Counted from the stretch's first letter, positions 1 to 10,839 are shown. The stretch: DNA of 43,789 nucleotides from Candidatus Adlerbacteria bacterium RIFOXYC1_FULL_48_26 (GCA_001773575.1 MEXB01000001.1:1-43789), one strand, 5' to 3'. Notes: generated by a model not told the origin, from the letters alone. Numbers and translations are program-made.

Positions 1-131
1 AAAAGAAATAAAGAAAAGGAGAGCGGAACCAATAAGTAGCGTCCAGCGCAAAACTCGTGTGTATAACATAGTCCGCATTGTACAGCAGAAGTGTCTTTTG
101 GGGCAAAAGAACCGTTATACTAGCCATACCA

Positions 132-1394
132 ATGATACAAGCCACCAAGCAGCGTCTATACGGGTTTTTACGATGGAGCGAGCGCTATACCAAGACGGAT
201 ATGGTGTATTTCGCCTCAGGCGGAGGCTGGTCTGCATTTGGCACAATTGTTTCAGGGCTTTTAGCTCTTTTGACCGCAGTAGCCTTCGCCAACCTCTTAC
301 CCAAGGAGACATACGGCACATATCAATACATCCTTGCGACAGTAGGTATCTTCGGCATATTCGGACTGTCAGGAATAAAGACCGCTATAGGGTATGCATC
401 TGCGCGCGGAAAAGACCAATCTTTCTTTGACGCCATTCATGCAAAAATCCGCTGGGCCTTTCTTTCATCAGCAGTTTCATTAGGCACAGGAGTTTATTAT
501 TTCTTGCAAGGCAATACATTACTTGCCTCAGCTTTTATTATCGCCGCAATCTTCCTGCCTTGGTGGGATGTATATGGCAACTATGTTCCATATCTTCAAG
601 GGAAAAAAAGATTTGACAAACTAACACTATACGAAAGTGGCACCCAGTGCATAAATGCACTCGCCATTGTCGGCACCTTACTATTTACACAGAATCTTTT
701 AATACTGCTGTTGGCTTATTTCGTAAGCTGGACAGCAGGCCGTTATTTCTTTTACAGAAGAGCTCTTGTGGTCGCTCCACCCAATCAAGAACATGACCCA
801 TCTCTTCTCTCGTACGGAAAGCATTTGTCACTCATGAATATTGTAAACGTCATCGCAAGCAACGCTGATAAATTTTTACTCTGGCATTTTCTTGGTGCAG
901 CAGAAGTTGCTGTGTATATCTTCTCGCTGGCAATACCTTTACGTGTGTCAAGCACGTTTGCAGCAATCAACCGTCTGTATTTCCCAAAAGTGGCGGAACA
1001 AAAGTTTGAGGATGTTTCAAGAACTCTATTTTGGAAGATTTTTCTTTTGACCCTCGTAACTCTTACGGCAGCGATCTCTTATGTATTAGCTGCCCCGTAT
1101 TTATTTCATATTTTCTTTCCAGAATATCTTGAAGCCATTCCCTACACTCAAGTTGCAGCATTGCTGATCGCAACTCAACCTTTCAGTCTCTTTGGCACAG
1201 CACTTTCTGCTCATGCAAAAAAGAAGGAACTTTATATTTTCACCGTAATTCCACCTATCATTCAGATAATTTCGCTTGTTGTACTCGTCCCTTCTTTGCA
1301 CATTTTAGGCGCAGTCATCGCCTTACTCATCGGCCAACTGACAGAAAGCTTATTACTTACTGGCATATTCGTAAAAGCTAGCTGGAAAAGATAG
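132..1394 (+). CDS. Wzx-like polysaccharide flippase / oligosaccharide export membrane protein
   Basis: Long ORF with many hydrophobic segments and MOP-flippase-like N-terminus (ASGGGWSAFGTIVSGLLALLTAVAFANLLPKETYGTYQYI). ATG at 132 preferred over 78: TATACT lies at 116-121. Confidence 0.8.
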   Translation: MIQATKQRLYGFLRWSERYTKTDMVYFASGGGWSAFGTIVSGLLALLTAVAFANLLPKETYGTYQYILATVGIFGIFGLSGIKTAIGYASARGKDQSFFDAIHAKIRWAFLSSAVSLGTGVYYFLQGNTLLASAFIIAAIFLPWWDVYGNYVPYLQGKKRFDKLTLYESGTQCINALAIVGTLLFTQNLLILLLAYFVSWTAGRYFFYRRALVVAPPNQEHDPSLLSYGKHLSLMNIVNVIASNADKFLLWHFLGAAEVAVYIFSLAIPLRVSSTFAAINRLYFPKVAEQKFEDVSRTLFWKIFLLTLVTLTAAISYVLAAPYLFHIFFPEYLEAIPYTQVAALLIATQPFSLFGTALSAHAKKKELYIFTVIPPIIQIISLVVLVPSLHILGAVIALLIGQLTESLLLTGIFVKASWKR

Positions 1395-1408
1395 TGTGAA
1401 TACAAAAA

Positions 1409-1434
1409 AATAAAACTCCCGCGTAAGCGAGAGT
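1409..1434 (+). terminator. Probable intrinsic terminator after flippase
   Basis: AACTCCCGC-GTAA-GCGAGAGTT hairpin followed by a T-rich stretch. Confidence 0.5.
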
Positions 1435-1515
1435 TCTATTTGATTTCCTCAGTATAGATTTTCTAGGCTACTCGTCTATACTGGGTGTGGACAATCAACA
1501 GGCTCAAATCATTAT

Positions 1516-2472
1516 ATGCGGTATAAATTGAAACAAATTTTATTTTCTGTTCAGACAATTCTAGCGAAGATTTTAGGTTTTCTAGTGCGCCCAATACCCG
1601 CAATTGCTCAGTGGGTTTTTACGTCACTGGTTTCTATTTCAAAAATATCACCTTGGGTTTCGGTTTTTACAGCTCCGTTCTTTTTTGAATATGGCAGAGT
1701 GGCGTTAGATAGAAACGGTCCTTTGATTGTTAACCACAAACTTATTACAGGAGTGAAGATATCTTTAGATTTAGCCGAGAAAACTCAGCGCAGTATCTAT
1801 TCTTCTGCTGTATACGAAAAAGGACTAACTCAATTTGTTCTGAATACACTTAAACCAGGAGACACATTTGTAGATATCGGAGCAAACGTAGGATATTTCA
1901 CTCTACTAGCCGCTTCGCTTGGAGCGCAAGTAGTATCCATTGAACCCTATGACCAAAACGTCGCTCTACTCAAACAAAATATAGATTTGAATAATTTTAA
2001 GGATATTAAAATTTTAGATATCGCAATTGGCGACCACGAAGGCACTGCAACATTGCACATAAACCCCCTAAACAGAGGGGGCAATAGTCTCCTCGAACAA
2101 AAAGGGTACTTTACAGACTCACATGGTTACTCAAGAGAGCAGATAGGGAAGATGTACGCGGGTGAAGTTTTAGAAAAGAAAGTCAAATTAACAACGCTGG
2201 ATTCGATTGCAGAAGAATACAGTGTTACCTTTATTACTATTCTAAAAATAGATGTCGAGGGTTTTGAAGGACAAGTTATCGAAGGAATGAAAAAAATACT
2301 ATCGTCTGGCATTGCAAAACACGTACTATGTGAAGTTTCCAATAAACAAACAAGGAATGGAATCCTAGAACTTTTTGCAAATGCTGGGTATGAATATTAC
2401 TCGGTCGACCAAGACGGGAAACCTCTAGAAAAAAGCCTCTTAGGAAGAGATGTGGTTTTTACGAAGACATAA
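1516..2472 (+). CDS. FkbM family methyltransferase
   Basis: FVDIGANVGYFTLLAASLGAQVVSIEP and ILKIDVEGFEGQVIEGM motifs of FkbM. Confidence 0.85.
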   Translation: MRYKLKQILFSVQTILAKILGFLVRPIPAIAQWVFTSLVSISKISPWVSVFTAPFFFEYGRVALDRNGPLIVNHKLITGVKISLDLAEKTQRSIYSSAVYEKGLTQFVLNTLKPGDTFVDIGANVGYFTLLAASLGAQVVSIEPYDQNVALLKQNIDLNNFKDIKILDIAIGDHEGTATLHINPLNRGGNSLLEQKGYFTDSHGYSREQIGKMYAGEVLEKKVKLTTLDSIAEEYSVTFITILKIDVEGFEGQVIEGMKKILSSGIAKHVLCEVSNKQTRNGILELFANAGYEYYSVDQDGKPLEKSLLGRDVVFTKT

Positions 2473-3580
2473 CTCCGCGATAGATTTCCAATAGTTTTTC
2501 TGCAACAATCTTAATGTCGTGGTTTTCTGCCCATGCTCGCGCACGAGCTCTATCTATCGAACCAGTATCCAAAATGTCATGTATGCGCGCAGAAGTTTCC
2601 GCAGGATCATTAGGATCAACAACATACCCGCTCACCCCTTCTTCAATAGCCTCACGAGAACCTCCTTCACTTGAACCAATCGCTGGCACGCCGGCTGCGT
2701 TCGCCTCCAAATACACTAGACCAAAACCTTCGAAGTAAGGCTCTTTAACTAAAGGGAGCATCAAAAAAAGATCGGCCTGCGCATATTCTTGTCTTAGCGT
2801 TTCTTCAGACACGCGACCTGTAAGCACAACTGTATCCGATAGGCCAAGCAGCCTGATCTCATCCGCAACACTCTTACTGTAGGCACTTTGAGTATCGTGC
2901 GACCCCACAATTCGATATTCAACTGATGTGCGATATTCCTTCTTATATCGAGCAACTGCGCGTAACGACTCCACTATCCCCTTCCTTCGTTTCAGCGGAG
3001 CTACAGTAAGAATTATTTTCTTTTCTTTTGGTGTAGGATTTTCTGCAAAAACAGCGTCATTCGTAGCGATACCATTGTGTACTACATCTATTTTGGCTTC
3101 TATATTTTTGAGAAGATATGCCTTGGTATATTCGCTTACCGCGATAATCGTGCGTATGCGCTTCAACGCACTTGTATACAACCTCTTGCAAATTGGAGCC
3201 CAGAACCAAGATGATACTGCGGGCAGATACGCATAGCTTCCGTGCACTGTAAGCACGACATGCATGTCTTCTGGCATATATGGCACAAGCAGCGCATACG
3301 GCTCTACAGTTATATGAACAACGTCGGGTTTAAACGCGCCAATAGCGCGCTTAATTTTCCCCGCATCAAGTAAAAAAACAAACGGTGTGGAAAGATACGA
3401 AAGAGGATCATGCAACCCCTCTTCGTTTCCTAAAACCTCTTGCACGCTCTTAACCTCATGCCCGAGCTCTCGAAGCGCTGACATAAGATCGTGGGTATAT
3501 CTGCCCCAACCTCCCGCAGTTGGATCTGTCATATGTGATAGAAAAAGTATCTTCATATGCTTATTTTTGGGCAATGACAT
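2459..3580 (-). CDS. GT4-family glycosyltransferase
   Basis: GGWGRYTHDL N-term; PYFEGFGLVYLEANAAGVPAIGSSEGGSREAI C-term GT4 signature. Confidence 0.85.
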   Translation of the reverse strand: MSLPKNKHMKILFLSHMTDPTAGGWGRYTHDLMSALRELGHEVKSVQEVLGNEEGLHDPLSYLSTPFVFLLDAGKIKRAIGAFKPDVVHITVEPYALLVPYMPEDMHVVLTVHGSYAYLPAVSSWFWAPICKRLYTSALKRIRTIIAVSEYTKAYLLKNIEAKIDVVHNGIATNDAVFAENPTPKEKKIILTVAPLKRRKGIVESLRAVARYKKEYRTSVEYRIVGSHDTQSAYSKSVADEIRLLGLSDTVVLTGRVSEETLRQEYAQADLFLMLPLVKEPYFEGFGLVYLEANAAGVPAIGSSEGGSREAIEEGVSGYVVDPNDPAETSARIHDILDTGSIDRARARAWAENHDIKIVAEKLLEIYRGVMSS

Positions 3581-4211
3581 AGTAACCCGAAGTCATAATA
3601 GGGCTTTCTTCTCGGACACCCACCTTGCTGCGCATTCCGTATTCTTTTTTTATACATACCCTAAGCATTGGAACAAGTCGCGCTAGCACTAAAAATACCG
3701 CCTTAGTTATATTCCCTCCACGCATATCTGTCTGGAAGGCCAGGCGCTGGAACAAAACACCTAGAGTCTCTGTTGTACCCACTTCCTCATGTATCTCTAC
3801 ATCTTTCCATTCTTTGAATAGGTGTTTTAGCCCGTATTTCGTAAAGCGAAAATAATCTCCTGGCGTATCGTGTAGTGGAAAGATAAAGCGCGTTGTTAGG
3901 ATTATTTTCCCTCCATCTTTAAGCACTCTGCGCATTTCAGAAATACCTTGCTGCGGCGTATGCATATGCTCCAAAACTTCAGTGCATACTATTTGATCGA
4001 ACGTGTTGTCTTCAAACGGCAAGCTGTGGGCATCACCGACCACATCAACTCCTTTGCCTGGCAAGATGTCGAACCCAACGCGATTGGAAAAATGAGACGA
4101 GTATGGTGAATCAGCACAACCTATATCAAGAGTATAGACGCCTGAAGCTTGAGACTCGATGAATTTGTCTAGGCGCTCACGAGTTATCTTTGATATAAGA
4201 AATTGTTTCAT
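3561..4211 (-). CDS. Class I SAM-dependent methyltransferase
   Basis: LDIGCADSPYSS, FDQIVCTEVLEHMHTP, RRVLKDGGKIIL. Confidence 0.8.
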   Translation of the reverse strand: MKQFLISKITRERLDKFIESQASGVYTLDIGCADSPYSSHFSNRVGFDILPGKGVDVVGDAHSLPFEDNTFDQIVCTEVLEHMHTPQQGISEMRRVLKDGGKIILTTRFIFPLHDTPGDYFRFTKYGLKHLFKEWKDVEIHEEVGTTETLGVLFQRLAFQTDMRGGNITKAVFLVLARLVPMLRVCIKKEYGMRSKVGVREESPIMTSGYYVIAQK

Positions 4212-5299
4212 TTGAGTATCTTCCCTACAAAAGACAGTATGGAGCGAGCCCGATTATCCCAGGTATACGCTTGAACATCACGCTGTGCCTGCGCGGCGCG
4301 GGCACTTGCCACTTCTCTCTGCTTCATCACTGATTCTATACCCTCAGCAAGAGCCTGTGGATTATCAGCTTCTACTAAAAAGGCATTATCGGGATTCAGA
4401 ACTTCTCTGATAGACGGTAGGTCAGAGGCAACGATTGGAACGCCCGATGCCATATATTCAAACAGCTTCATAGGAGAAGTCGAGATGGCTGAGATTGCTT
4501 GCTTTCCAGAATTTGGAAGCACTACGACATCTGCAAGAGCTATATAGCTTGGAATAGATTCGTGCGGTTTCTGTCCCACCATCAAGAAATTAGCGCGCTC
4601 GGGATATTCTTTTTTAAAATATTCAACATAATGCTCTTTACCGCCGACTACTACAATTTGATATGAGTCATCAAGAAGCTTTGATGCTTCGTAGAGCACC
4701 CCCACCCCCTTCCAAGGCTCATCTATGGAGCCTGTGTATACGATGACGTGTTTGTCTTCTGGTATTCCAAGCTCAGCTTTTAGACCAACAACATCTTTTG
4801 TGCCTGAAAACTCCGACACATCAACAGCATCAGACGCGACGAGAATCTTTTCTGCAGGATATCCCGTAGAAACAAGTTCCTGTTTCATCGCATTCGTAAG
4901 CGAAATAATCCCGGAAACACGTCTCAACATATACCGGCTCCACCATGTTTTTACGAAAACCAAATGATGTATCTCATACCAAAACCGCAAAGGCAGCCTG
5001 AACCACAGTGCGTTGAGAAGAATAATAAAGAAAAGCATTCTTTCCTCTCGACACAACACATCAGAAACTTGCATGGTCCTCGCGTATTTCAAATAGTCCC
5101 AGGCGTATGTATAGCTATGAGCATGTTCTCCAACATAATATGCATCAAGCCCATGAGGAAGAGGTCTCCTCGTGCTTCTCATGCCGAAGAGAAAATCTTT
5201 GCCGAGCAGCGCAGTAAACGCCGCCGCCATATGCAGTACTTGGATACGATTCGCCCTTGTAGAGGGATAGTCTATTGTTGTTGCGTACAGAAATTTCAT
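4208..5299 (-). CDS. GT4-family glycosyltransferase
   Basis: MKFLYATTIDYPSTRANRIQVLHMAAAF start chosen; SPMKLFEYMASGVPIVASDLPSIREVL; ORF extends to 5437 but overlaps the neighbour. Confidence 0.8.
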   Translation of the reverse strand: MKFLYATTIDYPSTRANRIQVLHMAAAFTALLGKDFLFGMRSTRRPLPHGLDAYYVGEHAHSYTYAWDYLKYARTMQVSDVLCREERMLFFIILLNALWFRLPLRFWYEIHHLVFVKTWWSRYMLRRVSGIISLTNAMKQELVSTGYPAEKILVASDAVDVSEFSGTKDVVGLKAELGIPEDKHVIVYTGSIDEPWKGVGVLYEASKLLDDSYQIVVVGGKEHYVEYFKKEYPERANFLMVGQKPHESIPSYIALADVVVLPNSGKQAISAISTSPMKLFEYMASGVPIVASDLPSIREVLNPDNAFLVEADNPQALAEGIESVMKQREVASARAAQAQRDVQAYTWDNRARSILSFVGKILK

Positions 5300-5304
5300 A
5301 GAAA

Positions 5305-5946
5305 TTAAATACTCGCCTTTACGCAAAACCCAAGCGCATAATCCTCCGAACGGTATTTCTTGCCCGTGATCTTTGCAGCCTGGGAGGCAAGGTTGTCTAA
5401 TGCATATACAACGTAACGAAACGTATAAAAGTTGCATAGGCGCAGAGGTTTGGGGAGAAGCCTATCAAGTAACACGTAGCCTGCTGAAAAGACACCTCCA
5501 CCTAAAGCTTCAATCGAAAGCACCTTTAGACCAACACGCTCTAATTCTTGTGTTAGCGCATCGGATGTAAAACGATGAAAATCCCGAGGAGAGGGATGAA
5601 CAGGAAATAAGAAAGGAACCACAATCACCATGGTGCCGCCTGGACGCATAGCCCCCGCAGCTCCTTCGATCAACTGTCTGTACTCGAAAACATGCTCAAG
5701 TACGTTGATAAGAAGCACTCCATCAAATGAGGCGTTTTCAACTGGCAGAGGAAACTCGAGGTCATGTGTTATATCGGGATGGGTTTTTTCATCCAAGTTC
5801 AATGTAGTAACAGAAAACTCACCTTTGAAAAAATCTTTGTAGTTGGAACGCTTGTCCCCGCCTAGATCAAGCACGCTGCCTGAAAGTTCAATGTTGGACA
5901 TTGCTCGATGTTCTTCCAAGCGCAAAAGTGAAGGTATACCATTCAT
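5305..5946 (-). CDS. Class I SAM-dependent methyltransferase
   Basis: VLDLGGDKRSNYKDFF, FDGVLLINVLEHV, MRPGGTMVIVVPFLFPVHPSPRDFHRFT. Confidence 0.75.
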   Translation of the reverse strand: MNGIPSLLRLEEHRAMSNIELSGSVLDLGGDKRSNYKDFFKGEFSVTTLNLDEKTHPDITHDLEFPLPVENASFDGVLLINVLEHVFEYRQLIEGAAGAMRPGGTMVIVVPFLFPVHPSPRDFHRFTSDALTQELERVGLKVLSIEALGGGVFSAGYVLLDRLLPKPLRLCNFYTFRYVVYALDNLASQAAKITGKKYRSEDYALGFCVKASI

Positions 5947-5950
5947 GATG

Positions 5951-7129
5951 TTAATTCTTGATCCTAAACGCCGCTTCGTATTGTCGCATTATCGAGTCTG
6001 TATCAAATGCTTCTGCTCGCATAACACTTGCTCGAGAATACGTTTCGCGCAATTCGTTGTCTTCAAGCATACGCACTATACTTTCACTAAACGCATCTTC
6101 GTCCCCTAACGCAACAAGAATACCAAAAGGTGCATCTTCAGAGCCGCCCGTGAGACGTTTTGTGTGATCTGAGTTCGGGGCGAGCAATTCCCGCGGACCC
6201 GAAGGGCAGTCGTTCGCAACAACAGGTATGCCACATACCATGGCCTCCATAAGCGCGTTTGGCATACCTTCCCAGAGAGACGAGAAGGCAAAAACATCCG
6301 CTTTCGCCATAAATGCATATGGGTTATCAGAATATCCAACGAGGAGAACTGAGGATTCGAGTCCCAACTCTTCTATAAGCGAGCGCAAACGTTCCTCTTC
6401 TCTTCCGCTCCCAACAATAAGTAAGCGCGCCGGTTTCTTTTTGAGCACATTTCCAAAGGCGCGTATAAGCATGGAAAAGTTTTTCTGTTCGCGTAAGCGC
6501 CCAACCCCGACCACAACAGGAAGCGTTTTCTCATCAAGCCATACGCAGCCTGTTTGCTGCTCTGCCTTGCTGCGAATGTCTGTAAGCGGTTTTGGATTAT
6601 AGATAACAGAGACCTTCTTGAGATCAAGCGAAGCAATAGACACTATATCGTCGGCAACACCTTGTGAGTTAGCAATAACAACATCAGCGTAGCGATACAA
6701 ACGTCGCATAAGAAAATATGTGAAGTGACGTTTAATGCCGCTGTATCTTCCATACAACTCAGAAAACATATTTCCCATGCGCAACGCGACACGAGTCCGT
6801 GAACCTGAAATAAAGCGTGCCATAAGGCACAGGAGATGCGTATGCTCATCAGTTGCCACTATGAGCGCCGGCCTATTGTGACGCAGATACTGAATGAACT
6901 TTGGGAGAGCAAATATAATGCGCCATGTGTTTAGAGTAATGACTCGGACACCCGGATTAACCATATCTGCAAGTTCCCCTTTTGGGGAAAGTACGAGAAG
7001 GTCAACAGAATATCCTTCTTTGGAAAACCAATTCGCGAGATCGATCATTGTCTTCTCACCACCGCCGGCACGGAACGATGAAAGAGAAAACGCTACCTTA
7101 TCGTTTCTTAGATTTTTTGGCATACACAT
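5951..7129 (-). CDS. GT4-family glycosyltransferase
   Basis: FRAGGGEKTMIDLANWF; GVGRLREQKNFSMLIRAF; SSLWEGMPNALMEAMVCGIPVVANDCPSGPREL. Confidence 0.9.
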   Translation of the reverse strand: MCMPKNLRNDKVAFSLSSFRAGGGEKTMIDLANWFSKEGYSVDLLVLSPKGELADMVNPGVRVITLNTWRIIFALPKFIQYLRHNRPALIVATDEHTHLLCLMARFISGSRTRVALRMGNMFSELYGRYSGIKRHFTYFLMRRLYRYADVVIANSQGVADDIVSIASLDLKKVSVIYNPKPLTDIRSKAEQQTGCVWLDEKTLPVVVGVGRLREQKNFSMLIRAFGNVLKKKPARLLIVGSGREEERLRSLIEELGLESSVLLVGYSDNPYAFMAKADVFAFSSLWEGMPNALMEAMVCGIPVVANDCPSGPRELLAPNSDHTKRLTGGSEDAPFGILVALGDEDAFSESIVRMLEDNELRETYSRASVMRAEAFDTDSIMRQYEAAFRIKN

Positions 7130-7949
7130 GTTGGATTCGTCGAAGCCCTCTCATAACCAAACTCCAATCCTCTTTTTGGATGGAGCTAACAAATCCTCGC
7201 TCTCCTTCAATACAATAATCGCTTACACGGTATGTATTAGAGAGAGTTTTTATTTTCTTAGCAAGCGCATGTTCATCTAAGAATCGCCTAAATGGTTCCG
7301 TGACCATGTTCCAGTTATTAAGTGTTTTCATGGACGTATCGGCATGGACTTCTCCAGTTCTGTCGAGGCTGACGCCGCTAAGATCAAACTTACCGCCCAA
7401 CATTGTGAACAATTCCGGCTTCAAAAATTCAAATGAGCCTCGAATATTCATAGCTCGGCCGAGAATCCTCACTTTTATAAACTCCCGCCAATTAAGCGCG
7501 CTCCCTGTACTGTTAGTGAGTATCATCCAATCCTCCTTATCCGTTAGATGGTCCAGATAAAATCGATCGTTCAAAATAAGGTTGTCATCATGGGAAATGA
7601 ACAGCATGTCGTACTGTGTGTAATCGTGCTCTTCTAACCATTGATTGGTGTTACCGAAATCCCCCACTGTGTTTGGGTACAGCTTATAGTTCCATCCAAG
7701 CGCTTCGATTTCTTCAATGGTTGCAATTTTTTCGTACAAAATACGATCAAGCACTTCAGGGTAGCTCCACGCTAAGCTTGCAAGATACTCTTTCTTTTCT
7801 ATTGCAGAATGATGCGGGTCTCGATGTGCCACACAAAACAGATCAACAGACCAGCCTTCTGGTATCTTTTGTTCGGCAATCGCTTTAAAGAAATGGAGAG
7901 GAAAATGCCAACCACTCACGATCACTGCTAGTCTTTTTGTAGTATTCAT
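7098..7949 (-). CDS. Glycan-island protein, glycosyltransferase-like, uncharacterised
   Basis: Long ORF, overlapping neighbours in an operon; YDMLFISHDDNLILNDRFYL reminiscent of a GT-A D-D motif. Confidence 0.6.
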   Translation of the reverse strand: MNTTKRLAVIVSGWHFPLHFFKAIAEQKIPEGWSVDLFCVAHRDPHHSAIEKKEYLASLAWSYPEVLDRILYEKIATIEEIEALGWNYKLYPNTVGDFGNTNQWLEEHDYTQYDMLFISHDDNLILNDRFYLDHLTDKEDWMILTNSTGSALNWREFIKVRILGRAMNIRGSFEFLKPELFTMLGGKFDLSGVSLDRTGEVHADTSMKTLNNWNMVTEPFRRFLDEHALAKKIKTLSNTYRVSDYCIEGERGFVSSIQKEDWSLVMRGLRRIQHVYAKKSKKR

Positions 7950-8500
7950 ATAAGTTGTGAAAGTGAAGGAAATCGTTCATCAATAACCTTGTACGGCACG
8001 CCCGAATCAGAGATCTTCTTGAGCCCATACTTTTTCATCCATTCTATCTCGTCTCTTTCTCCAGGCGCACCTCCTTCAAAAATAACTGTAGCCCCTGTTG
8101 CGACACGATCTTTCACTGCGTCGTAAAGAAGCGCAATGGTGTCTCCTTTATTTGAAATATCAACATGAAGCAAATCAAACGGTTCTGGATTTTGAATCCA
8201 AATATCGAAATCTCCCTTTTTGAGAGTTACGTACTTCGACACGCCATACCTGTCGATATTTGCCTGGGTTTGCTCCATCGTCGAATGCTTATATTTATAG
8301 TCCTCAAACAGATCGTACCCGACAATATGTCCGCTGCCGAGTTCATCAAGCGCCATCGCCATCGCAACGGTGGAATATCCGTACAAAGTCCCCCACTCGA
8401 TAATGATTTTCGGTTTTTCTTTCAAAACCAGATCATAGAGAGTACGCCCGATGTCATTCTTTTGAAAAGATGATTCTATGTCTGGATTCTGATATTGCAT
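7946..8500 (-). CDS. Class I SAM-dependent methyltransferase
   Basis: IIIEWGTLYGYSTVAMAMALDELGSGHIVGYDLFEDY. Confidence 0.7.
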   Translation of the reverse strand: MQYQNPDIESSFQKNDIGRTLYDLVLKEKPKIIIEWGTLYGYSTVAMAMALDELGSGHIVGYDLFEDYKYKHSTMEQTQANIDRYGVSKYVTLKKGDFDIWIQNPEPFDLLHVDISNKGDTIALLYDAVKDRVATGATVIFEGGAPGERDEIEWMKKYGLKKISDSGVPYKVIDERFPSLSQLI

Positions 8501-8505
8501 ATGAT

Positions 8506-9564
8506 TTATTTCGATTCGTTAAACTGCTTCAACAACGCACAGATACGCTCAACATCCCCCACCGAAACGCCGTGATGAAGTGGCAGTAAAAGATACTGGC
8601 TCTCGAGCCTATCCATAACGGGAAGTGCTTGCCTTCCTCCAAAGATCGAGTACTTATCGTTTCTATAATGGTAGTCGCCTGTATGCACCCCATGACTCTT
8701 CATAAATTCAATAAGCTCAGCTCTTTTTGGAGAAAGCGTATACGCAAACCAGATAGGTGCAGAGATTCCGTGGCGCATATATACTGCGCCGATCTTTTTT
8801 CTATGAGCAACAAGCCAGTCTAGTGCGCGCAAATTCCCTCGCCCAATAGCCGCTGTAATATCGCTCATATGATACTTAAAGCCAGGCTCAGTAATATCAG
8901 TGTCGCCAAGCTTTTGCTTAAGCTCCCGATCGTACCCAAACCAACGCAATCGTTTTGCCTTTTTGTGCATCTCCTCATCCTTGCAGACCAAGAATCCGCC
9001 GTCACCTGAAGTAAGAGTTTTTATCGCTTGCAATGAAACACACGTAAAGTCAGCCTTGCCCCAGAACTCAGAACCAACCGCCTGTGCGGCATCTTCAATC
9101 AGCGGCAAACCCTTCTCACGCGCAAGCTCGAGCATTTCTTTAAGGCCGCGGTTATTACCACCAAAGTGCACAAAGACGAGTGCCTTGGTTTGTGAAGTGA
9201 TCTTGCGGCGAACATCCTCGACTGAGACGTTAAGGTCTTCTTCTATATCGGCGAAGACAACCTTGGCCTTACGATGAACCACAGGTAGACCGCTTGCTGG
9301 ATGTGTGAGAACGGGCATCACGACTTCGTCGCCGGAAGAAATTCCTATGAGCTCGTACGCGAGATCGAGCGCCGAGCTTCCAGAATTAACCGCAGATGCA
9401 TGTTCAAATCCGAATTTCTTTGCAAACTCTTCTTCAAATGCCTTCACCTGTGGACCCTCGCTAAGATATGCTTTTCCGTAATTGGATTTCAGAAGAACCA
9501 CGCAGACCTCAAGGATCGAACGCATTGAAACATACGATTTGAACAGGCTTATCTTTTTCATCAA
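8506..9564 (-). CDS. DegT/DnrJ/EryC1 PLP-dependent sugar aminotransferase
   Basis: VKAFEEEFAKKFGFEHASAVNSGSSALDLAYELIGISSGDEVVMP; PLIEDAAQAVGSEF; SLQAIKTLTSGDGG. Confidence 0.9.
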   Translation of the reverse strand: MMKKISLFKSYVSMRSILEVCVVLLKSNYGKAYLSEGPQVKAFEEEFAKKFGFEHASAVNSGSSALDLAYELIGISSGDEVVMPVLTHPASGLPVVHRKAKVVFADIEEDLNVSVEDVRRKITSQTKALVFVHFGGNNRGLKEMLELAREKGLPLIEDAAQAVGSEFWGKADFTCVSLQAIKTLTSGDGGFLVCKDEEMHKKAKRLRWFGYDRELKQKLGDTDITEPGFKYHMSDITAAIGRGNLRALDWLVAHRKKIGAVYMRHGISAPIWFAYTLSPKRAELIEFMKSHGVHTGDYHYRNDKYSIFGGRQALPVMDRLESQYLLLPLHHGVSVGDVERICALLKQFNESK

Positions 9565-9567
9565 GCG

Positions 9568-10839
9568 CTAGTCAATAATCTTAAACTCAGGAAGTGGTAT
9601 GACGAATTTTGCCTTGACCCCTTTTGCTTTCCAGTTTTTTATAATGAAATCAGCATAGTGCCATGCCAAAATAAGTATGTAGTCAGGTTTATCTTTGAGA
9701 ATGATCTCATTGCTTACAATTGGATTGTGAGTTCCTGGAACAAACTTTCCGTTCTTCTCTGCCTTAGGAAGATTTGAAATATACGGCACAAGCGTCTTGT
9801 CCAAGCCGTAGTAGTTCATAAGCACCACTCCTCTTGTTGGAGCTGAATCGGCAACAAACAACTTGCCCTCCTTTCGAGCTTTGTGTGCCAAATCAAGAAG
9901 CTGGAGTCGTGCACGCTCTACATTCTTTCTGAACTTTGCCCATCCTTTTTCGGTGAACATGCCGGACTTTTCTTCTACTGCAAGCAAATCTTTGACGCTC
10001 TTGTTTATCGGATGCGCACCCTTCCAGCCTGCGTATACGCGAATACTGCCCTCACGTCCTTTAGCGCGCTTAGCGTCGAACACTTCCATGCCGTAATACT
10101 GGAAAAGCTTAACGAGCGATTTAAGGCTGTAGATACGGATGTGATCATGGTATGCCTGGTCGAACTGTCCGCCCTCAAATACATCAAGAAGGTATTGGCT
10201 TTCTGTAACCGCGACGCCATCCTTATCAAGAAGACGAGTGATGCCGCGCATAACCTCTCCAAGTGCTGATATGTGAGCGAATACGTTAGTAAAGGTCACA
10301 ACCTGTGCTTTGCCATGTTTCTTTACAACCTCTTTAGCAACGGCCTCTGTAAAGAATTTCTGTATCGTCGGGATCTTGAGCTCCTTTACAGCAACTTTTG
10401 CCATGTTGGTCGGCTCAACGCCAGCAACACGCATGCCATGCGTTCTAAAAAATGAGAGAAGTGTTCCGTCGTTAGAACCCACATCCACGCAGAGAGATTT
10501 TTCTTTAAGATTCAATTTATCGACGATCTCGCCCGCGAGCAGGCCGAGGTGGTCTTTCAGAGGAGGCGTGATACCTGGTCGGTAAGAATATTCGATAGGA
10601 AATAGAATTTTGCCATCAACAACATAGTCGAGCTGACCCAACCCTGATTCTGGGCAGATCATAAGACGCAACGGATAGTGAGTCTCTGGCTCACGGAGTG
10701 TTTTTTCAGTAAGAAGGGCGCTGCATGGCGGCTGATGCCCGAGATCAATTCCTTCAAAAAGTTTCTTGGAACCAGAAATCTGACAGTGATCTAGTATTCC
10801 GAGCTTTGCGTCGTGGTGCGCGATTTTCTTCGTTGTCAT
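9568..10839 (-). CDS. C-methyltransferase-like SAM-dependent methyltransferase (sugar C-methyltransferase family)
   Basis: DLGHQPPCSALL, VDVGSNDGTLLSFFRTHGMRVAGVEPTNMAKVA, QAYHDHIRIYSLKSLVKLFQYYGMEVFDA. Confidence 0.85.
   Translation of the reverse strand: MTTKKIAHHDAKLGILDHCQISGSKKLFEGIDLGHQPPCSALLTEKTLREPETHYPLRLMICPESGLGQLDYVVDGKILFPIEYSYRPGITPPLKDHLGLLAGEIVDKLNLKEKSLCVDVGSNDGTLLSFFRTHGMRVAGVEPTNMAKVAVKELKIPTIQKFFTEAVAKEVVKKHGKAQVVTFTNVFAHISALGEVMRGITRLLDKDGVAVTESQYLLDVFEGGQFDQAYHDHIRIYSLKSLVKLFQYYGMEVFDAKRAKGREGSIRVYAGWKGAHPINKSVKDLLAVEEKSGMFTEKGWAKFRKNVERARLQLLDLAHKARKEGKLFVADSAPTRGVVLMNYYGLDKTLVPYISNLPKAEKNGKFVPGTHNPIVSNEIILKDKPDYILILAWHYADFIIKNWKAKGVKAKFVIPLPEFKIID

Noticed and set aside
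2064-2086. Hairpin CCCCCTAAACAGAGGGGG within the FkbM gene
   Set aside because: Lies inside an intact ORF with no U-tract; likely coincidental.
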